A stretch of 24,969 nucleotides of DNA, taken from a virus. The notes under the pieces are model-generated. The model worked only from the letters and a program-made list of their open reading frames with translations, was not told where the DNA came from and ran no database searches. The position numbers and the translations under genes are program-made. Positions 1-8,283 of this stretch are shown here, piece by piece (position 1 is the stretch's first letter; each line of letters opens with the position of its first letter). The stretch covers positions 1-24,969 of IMG/VR virus record IMGVR_UViG_3300049893_001444. One strand, 5' to 3'.

Positions 1-471
1 GTGGCCACGATCAAGCAAAGGCGCATTTACCTTCGGCAGCTCATCGAGCATTATCGCGTAACAAAAATCCCCAAAGTGTTGCATCAATTTTTGCCGTCGC
101 AACAGCTGGAACGGCTGCAACAGCTGTTGCAGCTGGAACGGCTGCAACAGCTGCAACAGCTGCAACAGCTGCAACAGCTGGAACAGCTGTCGTTCTACGC
201 TAGCAGCTATGATGCCGTGCCATTGCTACCTAATAGCGTGATCTATTGCGATATCCCATATGAGAATACTCATGGATACACGCTGGCTTTCGACAGGCAA
301 AAGTTTTTAGATTGGGCAAGCAGCATCGAGCATCCTGTTTTTATATCTGAATACGAGATAAATGATTCTAGGTTTAAGATGTTTTATGAGGTTGAAAAGC
401 GGCCAATGCTCCAACAAAAAACCAGGATAGTCAAAACAAAATCGGAGCGCCTTTACTGGAACGGTAAATGA
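1..471 (+). CDS. DNA adenine methyltransferase, D12 class (probably 5'-partial)
   Basis: Probably transfers a methyl group to adenine N6 in DNA, protecting phage DNA or evading host restriction. About residues 80-156 match the C-terminal half of phage D12-class (Dam-like) methylases: IYCDIPY at about 82-88 is the DPPY-type catalytic motif IV with Ile in place of the first Pro, followed by a Tyr/Phe-rich stretch and FISEYE. The AdoMet-binding motif I expected near the N-terminus is absent, so the gene most likely starts upstream of the window and the GTG at base 1 may be internal. Residues 33-63 form a Leu/Gln repeat just ahead of the catalytic half. I recall similar low-complexity linkers in other phage methylases of this type, but cannot verify that here. 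The terminase starts 4 bases downstream, so the two genes are probably co-transcribed. Target specificity cannot be read from this fragment. Confidence 0.7.
   Translation: MATIKQRRIYLRQLIEHYRVTKIPKVLHQFLPSQQLERLQQLLQLERLQQLQQLQQLQQLEQLSFYASSYDAVPLLPNSVIYCDIPYENTHGYTLAFDRQKFLDWASSIEHPVFISEYEINDSRFKMFYEVEKRPMLQQKTRIVKTKSERLYWNGK
100..189 (+). repeat. Tandem 9-bp repeat CTGCAACAG inside the methylase gene
   Basis: Four perfect copies of CTGCAACAG occupy 142-177, flanked by variants such as CTGGAACAG and CTGGAACGG. They encode a Leu-Gln-Gln linker. Because each unit is 9 bases, gain or loss of a copy keeps the frame and changes only linker length. Bases 115-132 form a perfect 18-bp palindrome, CTGCAACAGCTGTTGCAG. 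Confidence 0.9.
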
Positions 472-475
472 ACAC

Positions 476-2281
476 ATGACCAAGATAGCCCGCATCCAGC
501 TACCCGAGCCGCATCCTGCTCAAGAGATTTTCACAGACTGGGAAACGACAAACCCAGAGGCAAGGGTATTGGTAGCACCGGCAGGCACGAAGGTCGGGAA
601 AGCCTTGCATGTCGAAACGCCAATACCTACGCCATCCGGTTGGGTGAGAATGGGAGACATAAGAGCCGGTGATTTTGTTTTTGATGAGCACGGCAAACCT
701 GTAAAGGTTATCTATGCAACTGAATGGAAGCATCATCGAGTTTGCTACGAGGTTGAGTTTTCTGACGGCTCAAAAATAATTGCTGATGCTGAACACCTTT
801 GGAAAACCACAACGCACTTTGTTGCTGTTAGAACGACCGACGAAATACGTTCGACAATAGATCAACGCCATTTTGTTGATTGGCGTTACATCGTAGCTGT
901 GCGTTCGGTGCCATCGGTGCCGGTATGCTGTATTCGGGTAGATAGCCTAACTCACATGTTTCTTGCTGGTAAGTCGTACATTCCGACACACAATAGCTTC
1001 GGATGCTCTTTGTGGGAGATCACCGCTCAGCTGGTAAACCCAGGCCTCTATGGCGTGTGGATCGCGCCAACGCTATACAAGTGCCGAGTAGGCTATCGCT
1101 ACATGAAGGCGATGCTGCCGGATATCCCCGGCATCAAGTGCCGTGATTCATCCCTTGAGATCAATCTAGCCAACCATAGCTTTATCAAATTCATGCATGG
1201 ACGGGATGCCGAGGTTACAGTCGAAGGTGACGCTATCGATACCTTCGTGATCGACGAATCAGGCAAGCAACGTGAGCAGCTTTGGCACTCGCTCTTTACC
1301 ACGATAACACAGACCGATGGGCGCGGGATCATCACCGGCACGCCTAGAGGGCGCAACTGGTACTATCATCTTTACACCAAGGCCATAGCTGGCGATCCTA
1401 TGCTATGCCACGCCAAGCTGAGGACTATCGATAGCCCTTACGTCAAGCAGGCAGCTGTTGACAGGGCAAAGCGCATCCTTCCACCTTTGCTTTACTCACA
1501 ATATTACCTTGCCGATTTCGTGTCTGATTCGTCGGTCTATGGCGCTCTTGACGGCGTTTGGCGTGATGAGCTTCCGGTATTAAGGCCTGGCTTTTGGCTG
1601 CATCCAGATGCCGAGCTGAGGCGGCAAACCGTGGTCATGGGGGTAGACCTTGCCAAGCGTCAAGACTACACGGTTATCATTGCGATCACCGGCAAAGGTG
1701 AGACGGTGGGTTTTCTTCGTATGAGGCGCAAGACCTACCAAGAGCAGGCGCAGATACTCGCCAAGTTTGCGAGCTACTTTGGCGGCGACGATAACGAGAT
1801 CCGTTACGACCGCACCGGGGTTGGCGATGCCGTCGGTGAGGAAATATCACGCATCTTTGACAAGCATCCGGGAGACTGGACGATAACGCCGGTTATCTTT
1901 ACCAACGCCTCTAAGCAAGAAATGGTAGCGCGTGTGACATGGGCGATCGAGGCAGGCTTTTGGCGATGCCCGCGCATACCGCGCCTAGAGCACGAAATGA
2001 TTAACCTCGAAGTCTCAACGTCCAAGTCTGGCCTAGCTACCTACTCGGCCCCTCCTGGCGATCACGATGACTGCCATTGGTCCTTAGCCCTAGCCCTATC
2101 TGGCGTGCATAGCTCGAACGCTATAGGCCGATCAGTCGACATGATCGAGGCAGCCATGAGCGGCCAGTTACTCACCGAAAGCGATGATGAGGATGATTTG
2201 GGGGACGATGATACAGACTTAGATGATACACTCGACGACTTAGACGACGATTTTTTGGATGACATACGGGAGATGATGTAA
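476..2281 (+). CDS. terL: Terminase large subunit, intein-containing
   Basis: ATP-driven DNA packaging motor and headful/cohesive-end nuclease that docks on the portal. The precursor is 601 aa; removal of the intein (residues 43-173) leaves 470 aa, a normal TerL size. The Walker A loop is split: AGTKVGK at 36-42 continues after the intein with SFG at 174. Walker B is TFVIDES (D260, E261), and the coupling motif TGTPRG is near 287-292. The RNase H-like nuclease domain shows Asp391 in GVDLAKRQDY, Asp445 in RYDRTGVGD, and the DHDD cluster at 529-532. The last ~40 residues are very rich in Asp and could contact the portal or another basic surface. No small terminase gene is visible; it may lie upstream. 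The portal gene begins 1 base after the stop. Packaging depends on splicing, since the unspliced P-loop cannot bind ATP normally. Confidence 0.95.
   Translation: MTKIARIQLPEPHPAQEIFTDWETTNPEARVLVAPAGTKVGKALHVETPIPTPSGWVRMGDIRAGDFVFDEHGKPVKVIYATEWKHHRVCYEVEFSDGSKIIADAEHLWKTTTHFVAVRTTDEIRSTIDQRHFVDWRYIVAVRSVPSVPVCCIRVDSLTHMFLAGKSYIPTHNSFGCSLWEITAQLVNPGLYGVWIAPTLYKCRVGYRYMKAMLPDIPGIKCRDSSLEINLANHSFIKFMHGRDAEVTVEGDAIDTFVIDESGKQREQLWHSLFTTITQTDGRGIITGTPRGRNWYYHLYTKAIAGDPMLCHAKLRTIDSPYVKQAAVDRAKRILPPLLYSQYYLADFVSDSSVYGALDGVWRDELPVLRPGFWLHPDAELRRQTVVMGVDLAKRQDYTVIIAITGKGETVGFLRMRRKTYQEQAQILAKFASYFGGDDNEIRYDRTGVGDAVGEEISRIFDKHPGDWTITPVIFTNASKQEMVARVTWAIEAGFWRCPRIPRLEHEMINLEVSTSKSGLATYSAPPGDHDDCHWSLALALSGVHSSNAIGRSVDMIEAAMSGQLLTESDDEDDLGDDDTDLDDTLDDLDDDFLDDIREMM
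602..994 (+). other. Class 3 mini-intein inserted in the terminase P-loop
   Basis: In-frame protein-splicing element of 131 residues (precursor residues 43-173). Its first residue is Ala rather than Cys or Ser, block A follows with ETPIPTPSGW, and it ends with PTHN before extein Ser174. The class 3 signature is complete: Trp109 two residues after block B His107 (B:12), Cys152 in VCCI at the position normally held by Asp in block F (F:4), and Thr171 before the penultimate His172 (G:5). In known class 3 inteins the F:4 Cys attacks the N-terminal junction directly, replacing the missing first nucleophile, and then passes the extein to the +1 residue, here Ser. The block B Thr of the usual TxxH motif is Asp104. 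There is no room for a homing endonuclease, so it is a minimal intein. Confidence 0.92.
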
Positions 2282-2282
2282 C

Positions 2283-4787
2283 ATGGCCTGGCCAAATTTT
2301 TTAAGCCGCCGCGATCTACCTAGCCAGCCTGCCCTACCTGCACGACGAAACCCCGAAATAGAGCCCGATGATTTTTCCGCTATCTATGCCTTACAGGCCA
2401 GGATTGCCGACCATTTTAAAAAATCTATGTCCTACGCCAACTATGTCGCGTGGGATAACGTCGATGACCAAGGCGGCTACTTCGGCACCGAGTTTGAGAT
2501 CAGATCGAACGCTGGCCGCATCAAGAGCCTTTATGCTCGTGAGCCATGGGTATGGGCCTCGGCAACGCTGGTAGCAAGATCCCTGTGCGTGTTGCCCTAC
2601 AAGGCCTACGTTCCAGGCACGGACCAAGAGATAGTAAATCACCCGGTAACCATGGTCATGAGGCAGGGCACGCCTACCTTGTCGCCGATCGCCACGCGCT
2701 GGCTGCAAATGCTCGATGTAATGCTAGGCGGCAATAGCATCTTGATCCTAGAGCCCGACATGAAAACCGTAGCCGGGATCGCGCCGATCGAGCTGGTCAA
2801 CTTTCAATACTCTAAGGATAGCAGCCAGATCGAATACGTCGACGTTTACGCCTACGGCGGCGATCAGAAGGCGGCAAGGTTCCCATACTCGCAGTGCGTG
2901 CATACGAAATACCCTAACCCCTATAACCCGTTTTATGGCCTTAGCCCGTTTATCGCGGCAGCCAGGCCGTTGCTATCAGACCGCTACGCCAGCGAGTTTG
3001 ATATGGCCTTTTATCTTAGAGGCGGCACGGCTAGCGGCGTGATCGAGACGACCGAGGAAATCTCAAAGAGCCGGTTCCAAAGGCTCATGCGAACCTTTGA
3101 AGCCAGTTTCACCGGCAGGTCGAATTGGTGGAGGACCCTCTTCCTTCCGAAGGGTACGGCATGGAAATCTGCACAGCTGACGCCGGCTGAGGCGCAGCAC
3201 CTAGACAAGCTCAAGGACAATCGCAAGGTCATTCTAGCTGTGCTCGGCATACCGCCTAGCATGGTAGGACTCATCGAGGACGTAAACCGCGCCACGGCAG
3301 AGCAGCAAGAGCGGGCCCTATGGGCAAACCTGCTCACGCCTATGGCAATCTTTAACGCCGATGGCTGGAACGCATCTAGCCTTGTGCGTGACACATACAA
3401 GGGCAAGGTCGAGGTCAAGCCAGACTTCTCAGCGGTCGAGGCAGTCGAGGGCTTTGTCGCTGCAAGGCGTGAGCGATCGGAAGCCATGTCGCCGTATTTC
3501 TTTATCGATGAGATCAGGGAAAAGGTATGGAAGGCGGAACCACTACCCGACGGCTTAGGCCAGCGTCTAGTTGCCGAGGTCAAGCCAGCCATGCCGACTT
3601 TAGCCTTGGCAGCTGGCGGCATTTCCACGCGCATGGCGGCGATACCTGATGGCATGTCTGTTCAAGCTTTGTATTTCCTCAAGGCGCAATTTGGCAAAGC
3701 AGAGGACGCGCAGCAATGGGCTAGGGAGCACGGCTTTGCAACGGCGCCGGTCCATGAAATGGCCGACGAATGGATGATCGAGCAAGAGGGCCTAGACCTT
3801 TACGAGCGCGAAACCATGAAACGTGTAACCCTTGAGGATGGCGTCAATGCAAACATAGGCGCTCGCAATCGCGTCGACGACAAGGCCGCCAAGGCAGCTA
3901 TCTTTAAAAGGGTAAAAGAGACGGCCATAGCAAGCCAGAACCGCGTGGAAACCAAGCTAGCCAAAGACTTCGAGGCAGCGCTTGCTAAATACGTTGAGGC
4001 TCTAGTTCTTGCCGCCAAGACGGCACTAGAGCGCAAGGCCAATGTGCAGGCGCATCTTGATGGCAAGGCAAGCGAGCGGCGAGAGATTTGGGCAGAGAAT
4101 GTGATACCGGTCCTTGAGAGGGCATTAGATCGCGGGTTCTCAGTCGGCCTTTCACAAGTTAGACTGTTTGACAAGGTGCAAATCAAAGAGGTTCGAGAGG
4201 GGTTTCCGGCGTTGAACGAAACAGACCGCCAAGCCGTCGATGTACTGCGTGAGCGCACGCGGTCTGGTAGGCGTGAAGTGCTGGCCAAACGTGGGCTAGA
4301 TCGATTCGTAGGGCTTGATAGACGGCAGACCGAGCAGGTCATGCAGATCATCGAGGACGGCGAAAACGACGGTAAGACCTTCGAGCAGATCGCCCAAACT
4401 ATCCGGCGTGACTTCGGCGAGGCTTACGGCAATCAGGCGAGGACTATTGTCAGGACGGAAATCCTTAGTGCAGTATCAGAGGGCCTTGCATGGAACCACG
4501 ACGTTTTGGGCCAGGTCTTTTCAGAGGTCCAAAAGCAATGGATACATCAGGGCGATGCTGGCTTGAATGACGACGCCCGCGAGGAACACGCAGCCCTTGA
4601 GGATGATCTGAAATCGGGCGATGATGCTTGGTCAGTGATCGACAGCAAAACAGGTGAGGCCTATACCTTGCGTTATCCTCGCGATCCCTCAGCACCGGCA
4701 TCAGGCGTGATCAACTGCCGTTGCTCTATGGTGACCGTCATACCAGATAGCGCAACGTCCAACGCCGACGCCATACTCGAAGGATAA
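2283..4787 (+). CDS. Portal protein fused to MuF-like minor head domain
   Basis: Forms the dodecameric vertex through which DNA is packaged, with an attached head-morphogenesis domain. Residues ~70-380 match HK97/lambdoid-type portals: REPWVWASATLVARSLCVLP, then a GNS-containing stretch, a NPYNPFYGLSP loop, LRGG, and a PPSMVGL segment followed by an ATAEQQ motif. Residues ~458-485 carry a small motif of the WAREHGF type that occurs as a linker domain in phage capsid proteins. Residues ~520-670 are helical and charged. Residues ~672-830 match the Mu protein F / SPP1 gp7 family, with RTEI, a QWIHQGD segment, an acidic REEHAALE and the hallmark INCRCS near the end. At 834 aa it is about twice a normal portal, consistent with fusion of two usually separate genes. 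Upstream junction to terL is 1 base; the protease starts 7 bases downstream. Confidence 0.9.
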   Translation: MAWPNFLSRRDLPSQPALPARRNPEIEPDDFSAIYALQARIADHFKKSMSYANYVAWDNVDDQGGYFGTEFEIRSNAGRIKSLYAREPWVWASATLVARSLCVLPYKAYVPGTDQEIVNHPVTMVMRQGTPTLSPIATRWLQMLDVMLGGNSILILEPDMKTVAGIAPIELVNFQYSKDSSQIEYVDVYAYGGDQKAARFPYSQCVHTKYPNPYNPFYGLSPFIAAARPLLSDRYASEFDMAFYLRGGTASGVIETTEEISKSRFQRLMRTFEASFTGRSNWWRTLFLPKGTAWKSAQLTPAEAQHLDKLKDNRKVILAVLGIPPSMVGLIEDVNRATAEQQERALWANLLTPMAIFNADGWNASSLVRDTYKGKVEVKPDFSAVEAVEGFVAARRERSEAMSPYFFIDEIREKVWKAEPLPDGLGQRLVAEVKPAMPTLALAAGGISTRMAAIPDGMSVQALYFLKAQFGKAEDAQQWAREHGFATAPVHEMADEWMIEQEGLDLYERETMKRVTLEDGVNANIGARNRVDDKAAKAAIFKRVKETAIASQNRVETKLAKDFEAALAKYVEALVLAAKTALERKANVQAHLDGKASERREIWAENVIPVLERALDRGFSVGLSQVRLFDKVQIKEVREGFPALNETDRQAVDVLRERTRSGRREVLAKRGLDRFVGLDRRQTEQVMQIIEDGENDGKTFEQIAQTIRRDFGEAYGNQARTIVRTEILSAVSEGLAWNHDVLGQVFSEVQKQWIHQGDAGLNDDAREEHAALEDDLKSGDDAWSVIDSKTGEAYTLRYPRDPSAPASGVINCRCSMVTVIPDSATSNADAILEG

Positions 4788-4794
4788 ACCCAGC

Positions 4795-5796
4795 ATGTTC
4801 CCAAGCATTGATAAGCTGATTGCTACCTATTCCAAGCGTTGGATCGATGTTGGCTACCGTATAGACGGCAAGGGCTTTTTGGTGCTGGCCAAGGCCAAGG
4901 ATGATTTCAAGCTCGCGACCAAGGGCATGACGTTCGAGACGAAGGCCTTTGACGAAAAGGCCAAGCTCTGGATCGTAGGCGTGGCTAACGCCAAAGAGAT
5001 CGACCGCATGAACGAAGTGCTCGATCCATCTGGCGTGGATGATAAGGCTTATCAGAAAAACGCCATGCTGCTACGCCAGCACAATCATGATTATCCGATA
5101 GGCCAGGTCACAGCTCTTAAGTCGGAAAACGATGGCGTTAAGTTTGAGGCATGGGTGGGCGATCCTGTAGCTGGCCCGCTTACCGATTGCCAGATCGAAA
5201 CACGGTCCTTGATCGCGCAAAAGATTTTGAAGGCGGTATCGGTCGGCTTTATCCCGACCAAGATCAGGATGCCTTCCTATAACGACCGTGGCGAAATGGT
5301 AGACCCGGCGGTTATCGAGCGTTGGGAAATGCTTGAGCTATCGGTCGTGTCGGTGCCGTGCAATGCTGGCAGCTTGTTCGATGCCAAGGAAGGCGCGGGC
5401 GATGACGACAAGAGCAAGGACAAAGGTACATCCGTTTTCTTCCCTCGGTTGGGAAGTGATGGTAAATTTTATAGCAAATCGGGGGATACCATGGACGAAT
5501 TGAAAGAACTGCTAAAGGGTTTGGCTACGTCGATCACCGACATGAGCAAGGGCATCAATTCCTTGGTCGATGGGCAAAAGACGGTTTTGAGTGCGATCGA
5601 AACCGTGGCCAAGGGCAAAAAGCCAAAGACCGACGATGAGGATGACGACGACATGACCGACGACGAAAAGAAGGCTCTGAACGACAAAATCAAAAAGCTC
5701 GAAGGCTCTGTTAAAGAGCTCAAGGAAACCGTCGATGAGCTGGTGACCTTGTGCGATAACCACGCCAAAACGATCGAGGCCCTTGTCAAAGCGTAA
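4795..5796 (+). CDS. Prohead protease with C-terminal scaffold-like region
   Basis: Capsid maturation serine protease of the HK97 gp4 / U35 type, acting inside the procapsid. Residues ~45-195 hold the protease fold with candidate triad His96 (in RQHNHDYPIGQV), Ser149 (in KAVSVGF) and Glu181 (in EMLELSVVS). After a charged linker at ~198-230, residues 233-333 are predicted coiled coil with an acidic hinge (DDEDDDD), resembling a scaffold or delta domain. The ATG at codon 233 (base 5491) is preceded by GGGGGA and could initiate a separate scaffold product. The start at 4795 has only a weak ribosome site (AAGGAT) and lies 7 bases after the portal stop. The order portal, protease, capsid protein is classical for HK97-like heads. 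Confidence 0.88.
   Translation: MFPSIDKLIATYSKRWIDVGYRIDGKGFLVLAKAKDDFKLATKGMTFETKAFDEKAKLWIVGVANAKEIDRMNEVLDPSGVDDKAYQKNAMLLRQHNHDYPIGQVTALKSENDGVKFEAWVGDPVAGPLTDCQIETRSLIAQKILKAVSVGFIPTKIRMPSYNDRGEMVDPAVIERWEMLELSVVSVPCNAGSLFDAKEGAGDDDKSKDKGTSVFFPRLGSDGKFYSKSGDTMDELKELLKGLATSITDMSKGINSLVDGQKTVLSAIETVAKGKKPKTDDEDDDDMTDDEKKALNDKIKKLEGSVKELKETVDELVTLCDNHAKTIEALVKA
5491..5796 (+). CDS. Possible nested scaffolding protein (internal start within protease gene)
   Basis: In-frame ATG at 5491 with GGGGGA about five bases upstream would give a 101-residue protein starting MDELKELLKGL and consisting of the coiled-coil, acidic C-terminal part of the protease gene. Lambda C/Nu3 is the known precedent for a scaffold translated from inside a protease gene. 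This is an inference from start position and composition; no direct proof is present. Confidence 0.35.
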   Translation: MDELKELLKGLATSITDMSKGINSLVDGQKTVLSAIETVAKGKKPKTDDEDDDDMTDDEKKALNDKIKKLEGSVKELKETVDELVTLCDNHAKTIEALVKA

Positions 5797-5844
5797 TCGC
5801 GGCGGTGCCGCTAAGCATAAATTTTAATACACAGGAGACGAAAG

Positions 5845-7200
5845 ATGGGTGCCGCCAAAACCTTGTTAGAAAACAGCCAGAAACTTTACGGGATGCTGGG
5901 CGACCGTAAAGCGCCCGCCGCTGGCGGTGTCGCCTTGAAGGCGATGCTTGGCAAAGACCTTGAGATAGCCAAGTCATTCGGTGCAGCTGGCTTTGCCGAC
6001 TTGTTCGGCCATCGTGAGCTATCCGACAATTCGCCAGTCGGCAGCTGCCTCAACTTCGGTAGCAAGTCGTCGGTCGGCGGTATGCCTGAGGAAACCAGGC
6101 TGCGCCTTTTCAACTTGAAAAAGCTGGTATCGAACGTCGAGATCCAGGCGCAGTATCTTTACAAGACGCCGCATCCCACGCCGGATCAAATGAAGTCGGT
6201 ACCATTGTTCAAGCAGCTTGAGCCGATGCTCAAGGCTTTTGACGTTACCGACTTTTCGACGTTCATTCAGACCGTGAACGTGCGTTTCTATTTCGAGGAA
6301 TACGAGATACCGCTCATGGTCGGCGATCTCTTTGATCAGCTGCCCATGGCCTCGGCATCCGAGAATGTTACCGGCATCCTCTCGCGCCTTTTCGGCAAGC
6401 TTGAGACCGATGCCGCTACCTACGGCGTTCAGAGCAACACGCAGTCAAACTATTTGATTGCCGCCAAGGATAACGTCGTACACACCGAGATCACGCAGGA
6501 CTTGAACCAAGATTCTGCGCCCGCAGTGATCGACAAGATCCGCAAGGAAGTAAACCTCGGTATCGCACGTTCCGAGGAACGCGCTTACCTTGACGGCGAC
6601 ACAACCGGCACGCACATGGACGCCGACGTTACCGCTGGTACCGACTTCCGCAAAGCCTACAAAGGCATTCGCAAACTCGGCCTTGCCAACAGCGCTAACG
6701 GCTCGGTCTATGACCATGCCGGCGATCTGCCGAGCAAGATCCTGTTTGATAACCTGCTCCTGAAGATGGGCAAGTTCGGCTCTGAAAAAGCTGACCTTTG
6801 CTGGATCATGGGTAGCTTTGTCGAAAACCGTTTAGTGACCGGCGCGATCCCTGAGCTTTTCACGGCGTTTGCTTTCGGTGGTCAAGCCTCGAACGTGACC
6901 GGCCAAGTGCCGCCAGTTTACGGCATCAAAGGTGTGACATCTGAATGGGTACGCGAGGACTTGGCAGCTACCGGCGTTTACACGGTCGGCGGCGAAACCA
7001 AGACCTGGATGGCGCTCGTCAAGAAAAGCCGCATCCTGCGCCATCTGCGTGCGCCGGTCCGCGTATGGGCTGCGCCTTCCTTGCCGTCTAGCGATAAGAT
7101 GCTGATGACCGCCAAAAAGCGTCACACCTTCTCGGCCTACCCGCAGTCGGCGACCGAGAAAAGCATCATCGTCGGTATCAACATCGAAACCGCCTTGTAA
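5845..7200 (+). CDS. Major capsid protein, HK97 fold
   Basis: Main shell protein of the icosahedral head. It is 451 aa and sits directly after the protease, the expected place. A strong ribosome site (AGGAGACG) precedes the ATG, fitting a high-copy protein. The N-terminal ~130 residues are helical and charged and may act as a delta domain that the protease removes. The rest contains capsid-like features: an E-loop-type stretch, repeated short strands, and a C-terminal segment with an RVWAAP turn and a final strand ending in NIETAL. Family assignment rests mainly on position, size and general character. I cannot place the cleavage site with certainty. Confidence 0.85.
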   Translation: MGAAKTLLENSQKLYGMLGDRKAPAAGGVALKAMLGKDLEIAKSFGAAGFADLFGHRELSDNSPVGSCLNFGSKSSVGGMPEETRLRLFNLKKLVSNVEIQAQYLYKTPHPTPDQMKSVPLFKQLEPMLKAFDVTDFSTFIQTVNVRFYFEEYEIPLMVGDLFDQLPMASASENVTGILSRLFGKLETDAATYGVQSNTQSNYLIAAKDNVVHTEITQDLNQDSAPAVIDKIRKEVNLGIARSEERAYLDGDTTGTHMDADVTAGTDFRKAYKGIRKLGLANSANGSVYDHAGDLPSKILFDNLLLKMGKFGSEKADLCWIMGSFVENRLVTGAIPELFTAFAFGGQASNVTGQVPPVYGIKGVTSEWVREDLAATGVYTVGGETKTWMALVKKSRILRHLRAPVRVWAAPSLPSSDKMLMTAKKRHTFSAYPQSATEKSIIVGINIETAL

Positions 7201-7228
7201 GATCAAGGCGACCTAAAGGGGTAGTGTT

Positions 7229-7582
7229 ATGAGCAACAAAGTTAAAACTTGCGCGGTCGAGGTCAAAGGCCTTGTCGGCAAGAACGTCTTAAGGCTGACC
7301 GAAGCCGGCGCGGTTCCGTTGGCAAACGGTGCCCGTGTGCAGCTGACTATCGACACGGCGCAAAGGCTGGTCGAGGAATACCCGGCTCACCTTAGCATTG
7401 TCGGGGCCTCGGCCTACGGCATCGCTGAGACATCGACCAAGGAAGAGGATGAGGGCTTTCGCTATCGCGTCCTAGGCGGTAAGGCTGATCCTGTAGCTAC
7501 GGAAGGCAAGGATGCGCCGGCAGCTGCCGAGGAAGGCAAGCCGTCTAATCGCAGCATGGCCGGCAAGGCTCAGAGCAAGTAA
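7229..7582 (+). CDS. Small head-proximal protein of unknown function
   Basis: A 117-residue protein directly downstream of the capsid gene, with AAAGGGG as ribosome site. Residues ~1-65 form a compact domain with a pattern of beta strands and a helix (KVKTCAVEV, NGARVQLTIDTAQRLVEEY) like small phage proteins found after capsid genes. The last ~40 residues are Ala, Lys, Glu and Gly rich and probably disordered. Its position before a strong terminator suggests expression together with the capsid protein, so a decoration or head-completion role is plausible. No catalytic motif or membrane segment is visible, and the function is not recognised. Confidence 0.75.
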   Translation: MSNKVKTCAVEVKGLVGKNVLRLTEAGAVPLANGARVQLTIDTAQRLVEEYPAHLSIVGASAYGIAETSTKEEDEGFRYRVLGGKADPVATEGKDAPAAAEEGKPSNRSMAGKAQSK

Positions 7583-7603
7583 TCAGCGGCCAAGGTTTTA
7601 TCG

Positions 7604-7646
7604 AGGCCCTTGGGCACTTTCAACGGTCCCAAGGGCCTTTATCTTA
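7604..7646 (+). terminator. Rho-independent terminator after the capsid module
   Basis: Perfect 11-bp stem AGGCCCTTGGG (7604-7614) with CCCAAGGGCCT (7628-7638), 13-base loop, followed by TTTATCTT. It lies in the 77-base gap between the small head protein and the connector. It probably attenuates transcription after the high-copy capsid genes. Confidence 0.85.
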
Positions 7647-7659
7647 AAAGGGATGATGC

Positions 7660-8283
7660 ATGTCTTACATAACCGCACTAGAGGCAGCAAAATGGATAAG
7701 CGGCATCACCATTCCCCTATCCTCTGATGTTGAGCAAATACTAAACGACCTGATCGCGACCGTGGATGAGGCGATCAACGCCTACACCGAAACACGTTTC
7801 GATGGCCCCCAGGTGCTCACTAACGAGCGGCACGACGGCGGGCGTAACGATATCGTCCTGTTTGAGAACTGGCCCTGCATCAGCGTGCAACAGGTAGTCG
7901 CCAACGTGAACGCCGACGGTTCTGGCGGCAGCGTGATACCTGCGACCGAGTACAACTACGATGATGCAGAGCTGCGCTTTAGGTTCCAGCACATGCCTTT
8001 GCAGCGTGGTTATCTTCGCATCGATTACACATGGGGCTATGCGGCGGTGCCTGCTCGCGTCAAGCAAGCGGCCAAGCTAGGCGTCGAGGCATATTGGCGT
8101 CATCGCGCAAGGCAAGGCGTGGGCATAACGTCAAAGAGCAAGGAAGGCGAATCGATAAGCTACCGTGGCGCGTGGGATGCCTTGAGCGGATTGCCTAAAG
8201 AGGCGACCAGCCTGCTCGCTGATTTCCGGTATTGCGAATGGCCAGCCGGCGCGAGAGGCGAGCTAGCGACAAGGCGCACATGA
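7660..8283 (+). CDS. Head-tail connector protein (gp6-like)
   Basis: Adaptor that binds under the portal and closes the filled head. The 207 aa match the gp6-like connector pattern: an N-terminal helical part (ALEAAKWISGI, then EQILNDLIATVDEAINAYTE), a central beta region with an RYN-like turn, and the LRIDYTWGYAAVPARVKQAA segment typical of the family. AAAAGGGATG precedes the ATG. The C-terminal ~25 residues are Arg/Ala rich. Its stop overlaps the ATG of the following small ORF (ATGA), which points to translational coupling. Confidence 0.82.
   Translation: MSYITALEAAKWISGITIPLSSDVEQILNDLIATVDEAINAYTETRFDGPQVLTNERHDGGRNDIVLFENWPCISVQQVVANVNADGSGGSVIPATEYNYDDAELRFRFQHMPLQRGYLRIDYTWGYAAVPARVKQAAKLGVEAYWRHRARQGVGITSKSKEGESISYRGAWDALSGLPKEATSLLADFRYCEWPAGARGELATRRT

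Noticed and set aside
602-994. Homing endonuclease or group I intron in the terminase
   Set aside because: The insertion is fully in frame, is only 131 codons, and ends with protein-splicing motifs; no LAGLIDADG, HNH or GIY-YIG motif is present.
3011-3655. Minus-strand ORF of 214 codons
   Set aside because: It is opposite the portal gene, has a composition typical of an antisense frame (Ser, Arg, Ala rich) and no recognisable domain.
5797-5844. Possible hairpin terminator between protease and capsid genes
   Set aside because: Only a four-base stem (GCGG/CCGC) without a T run; too weak to support.
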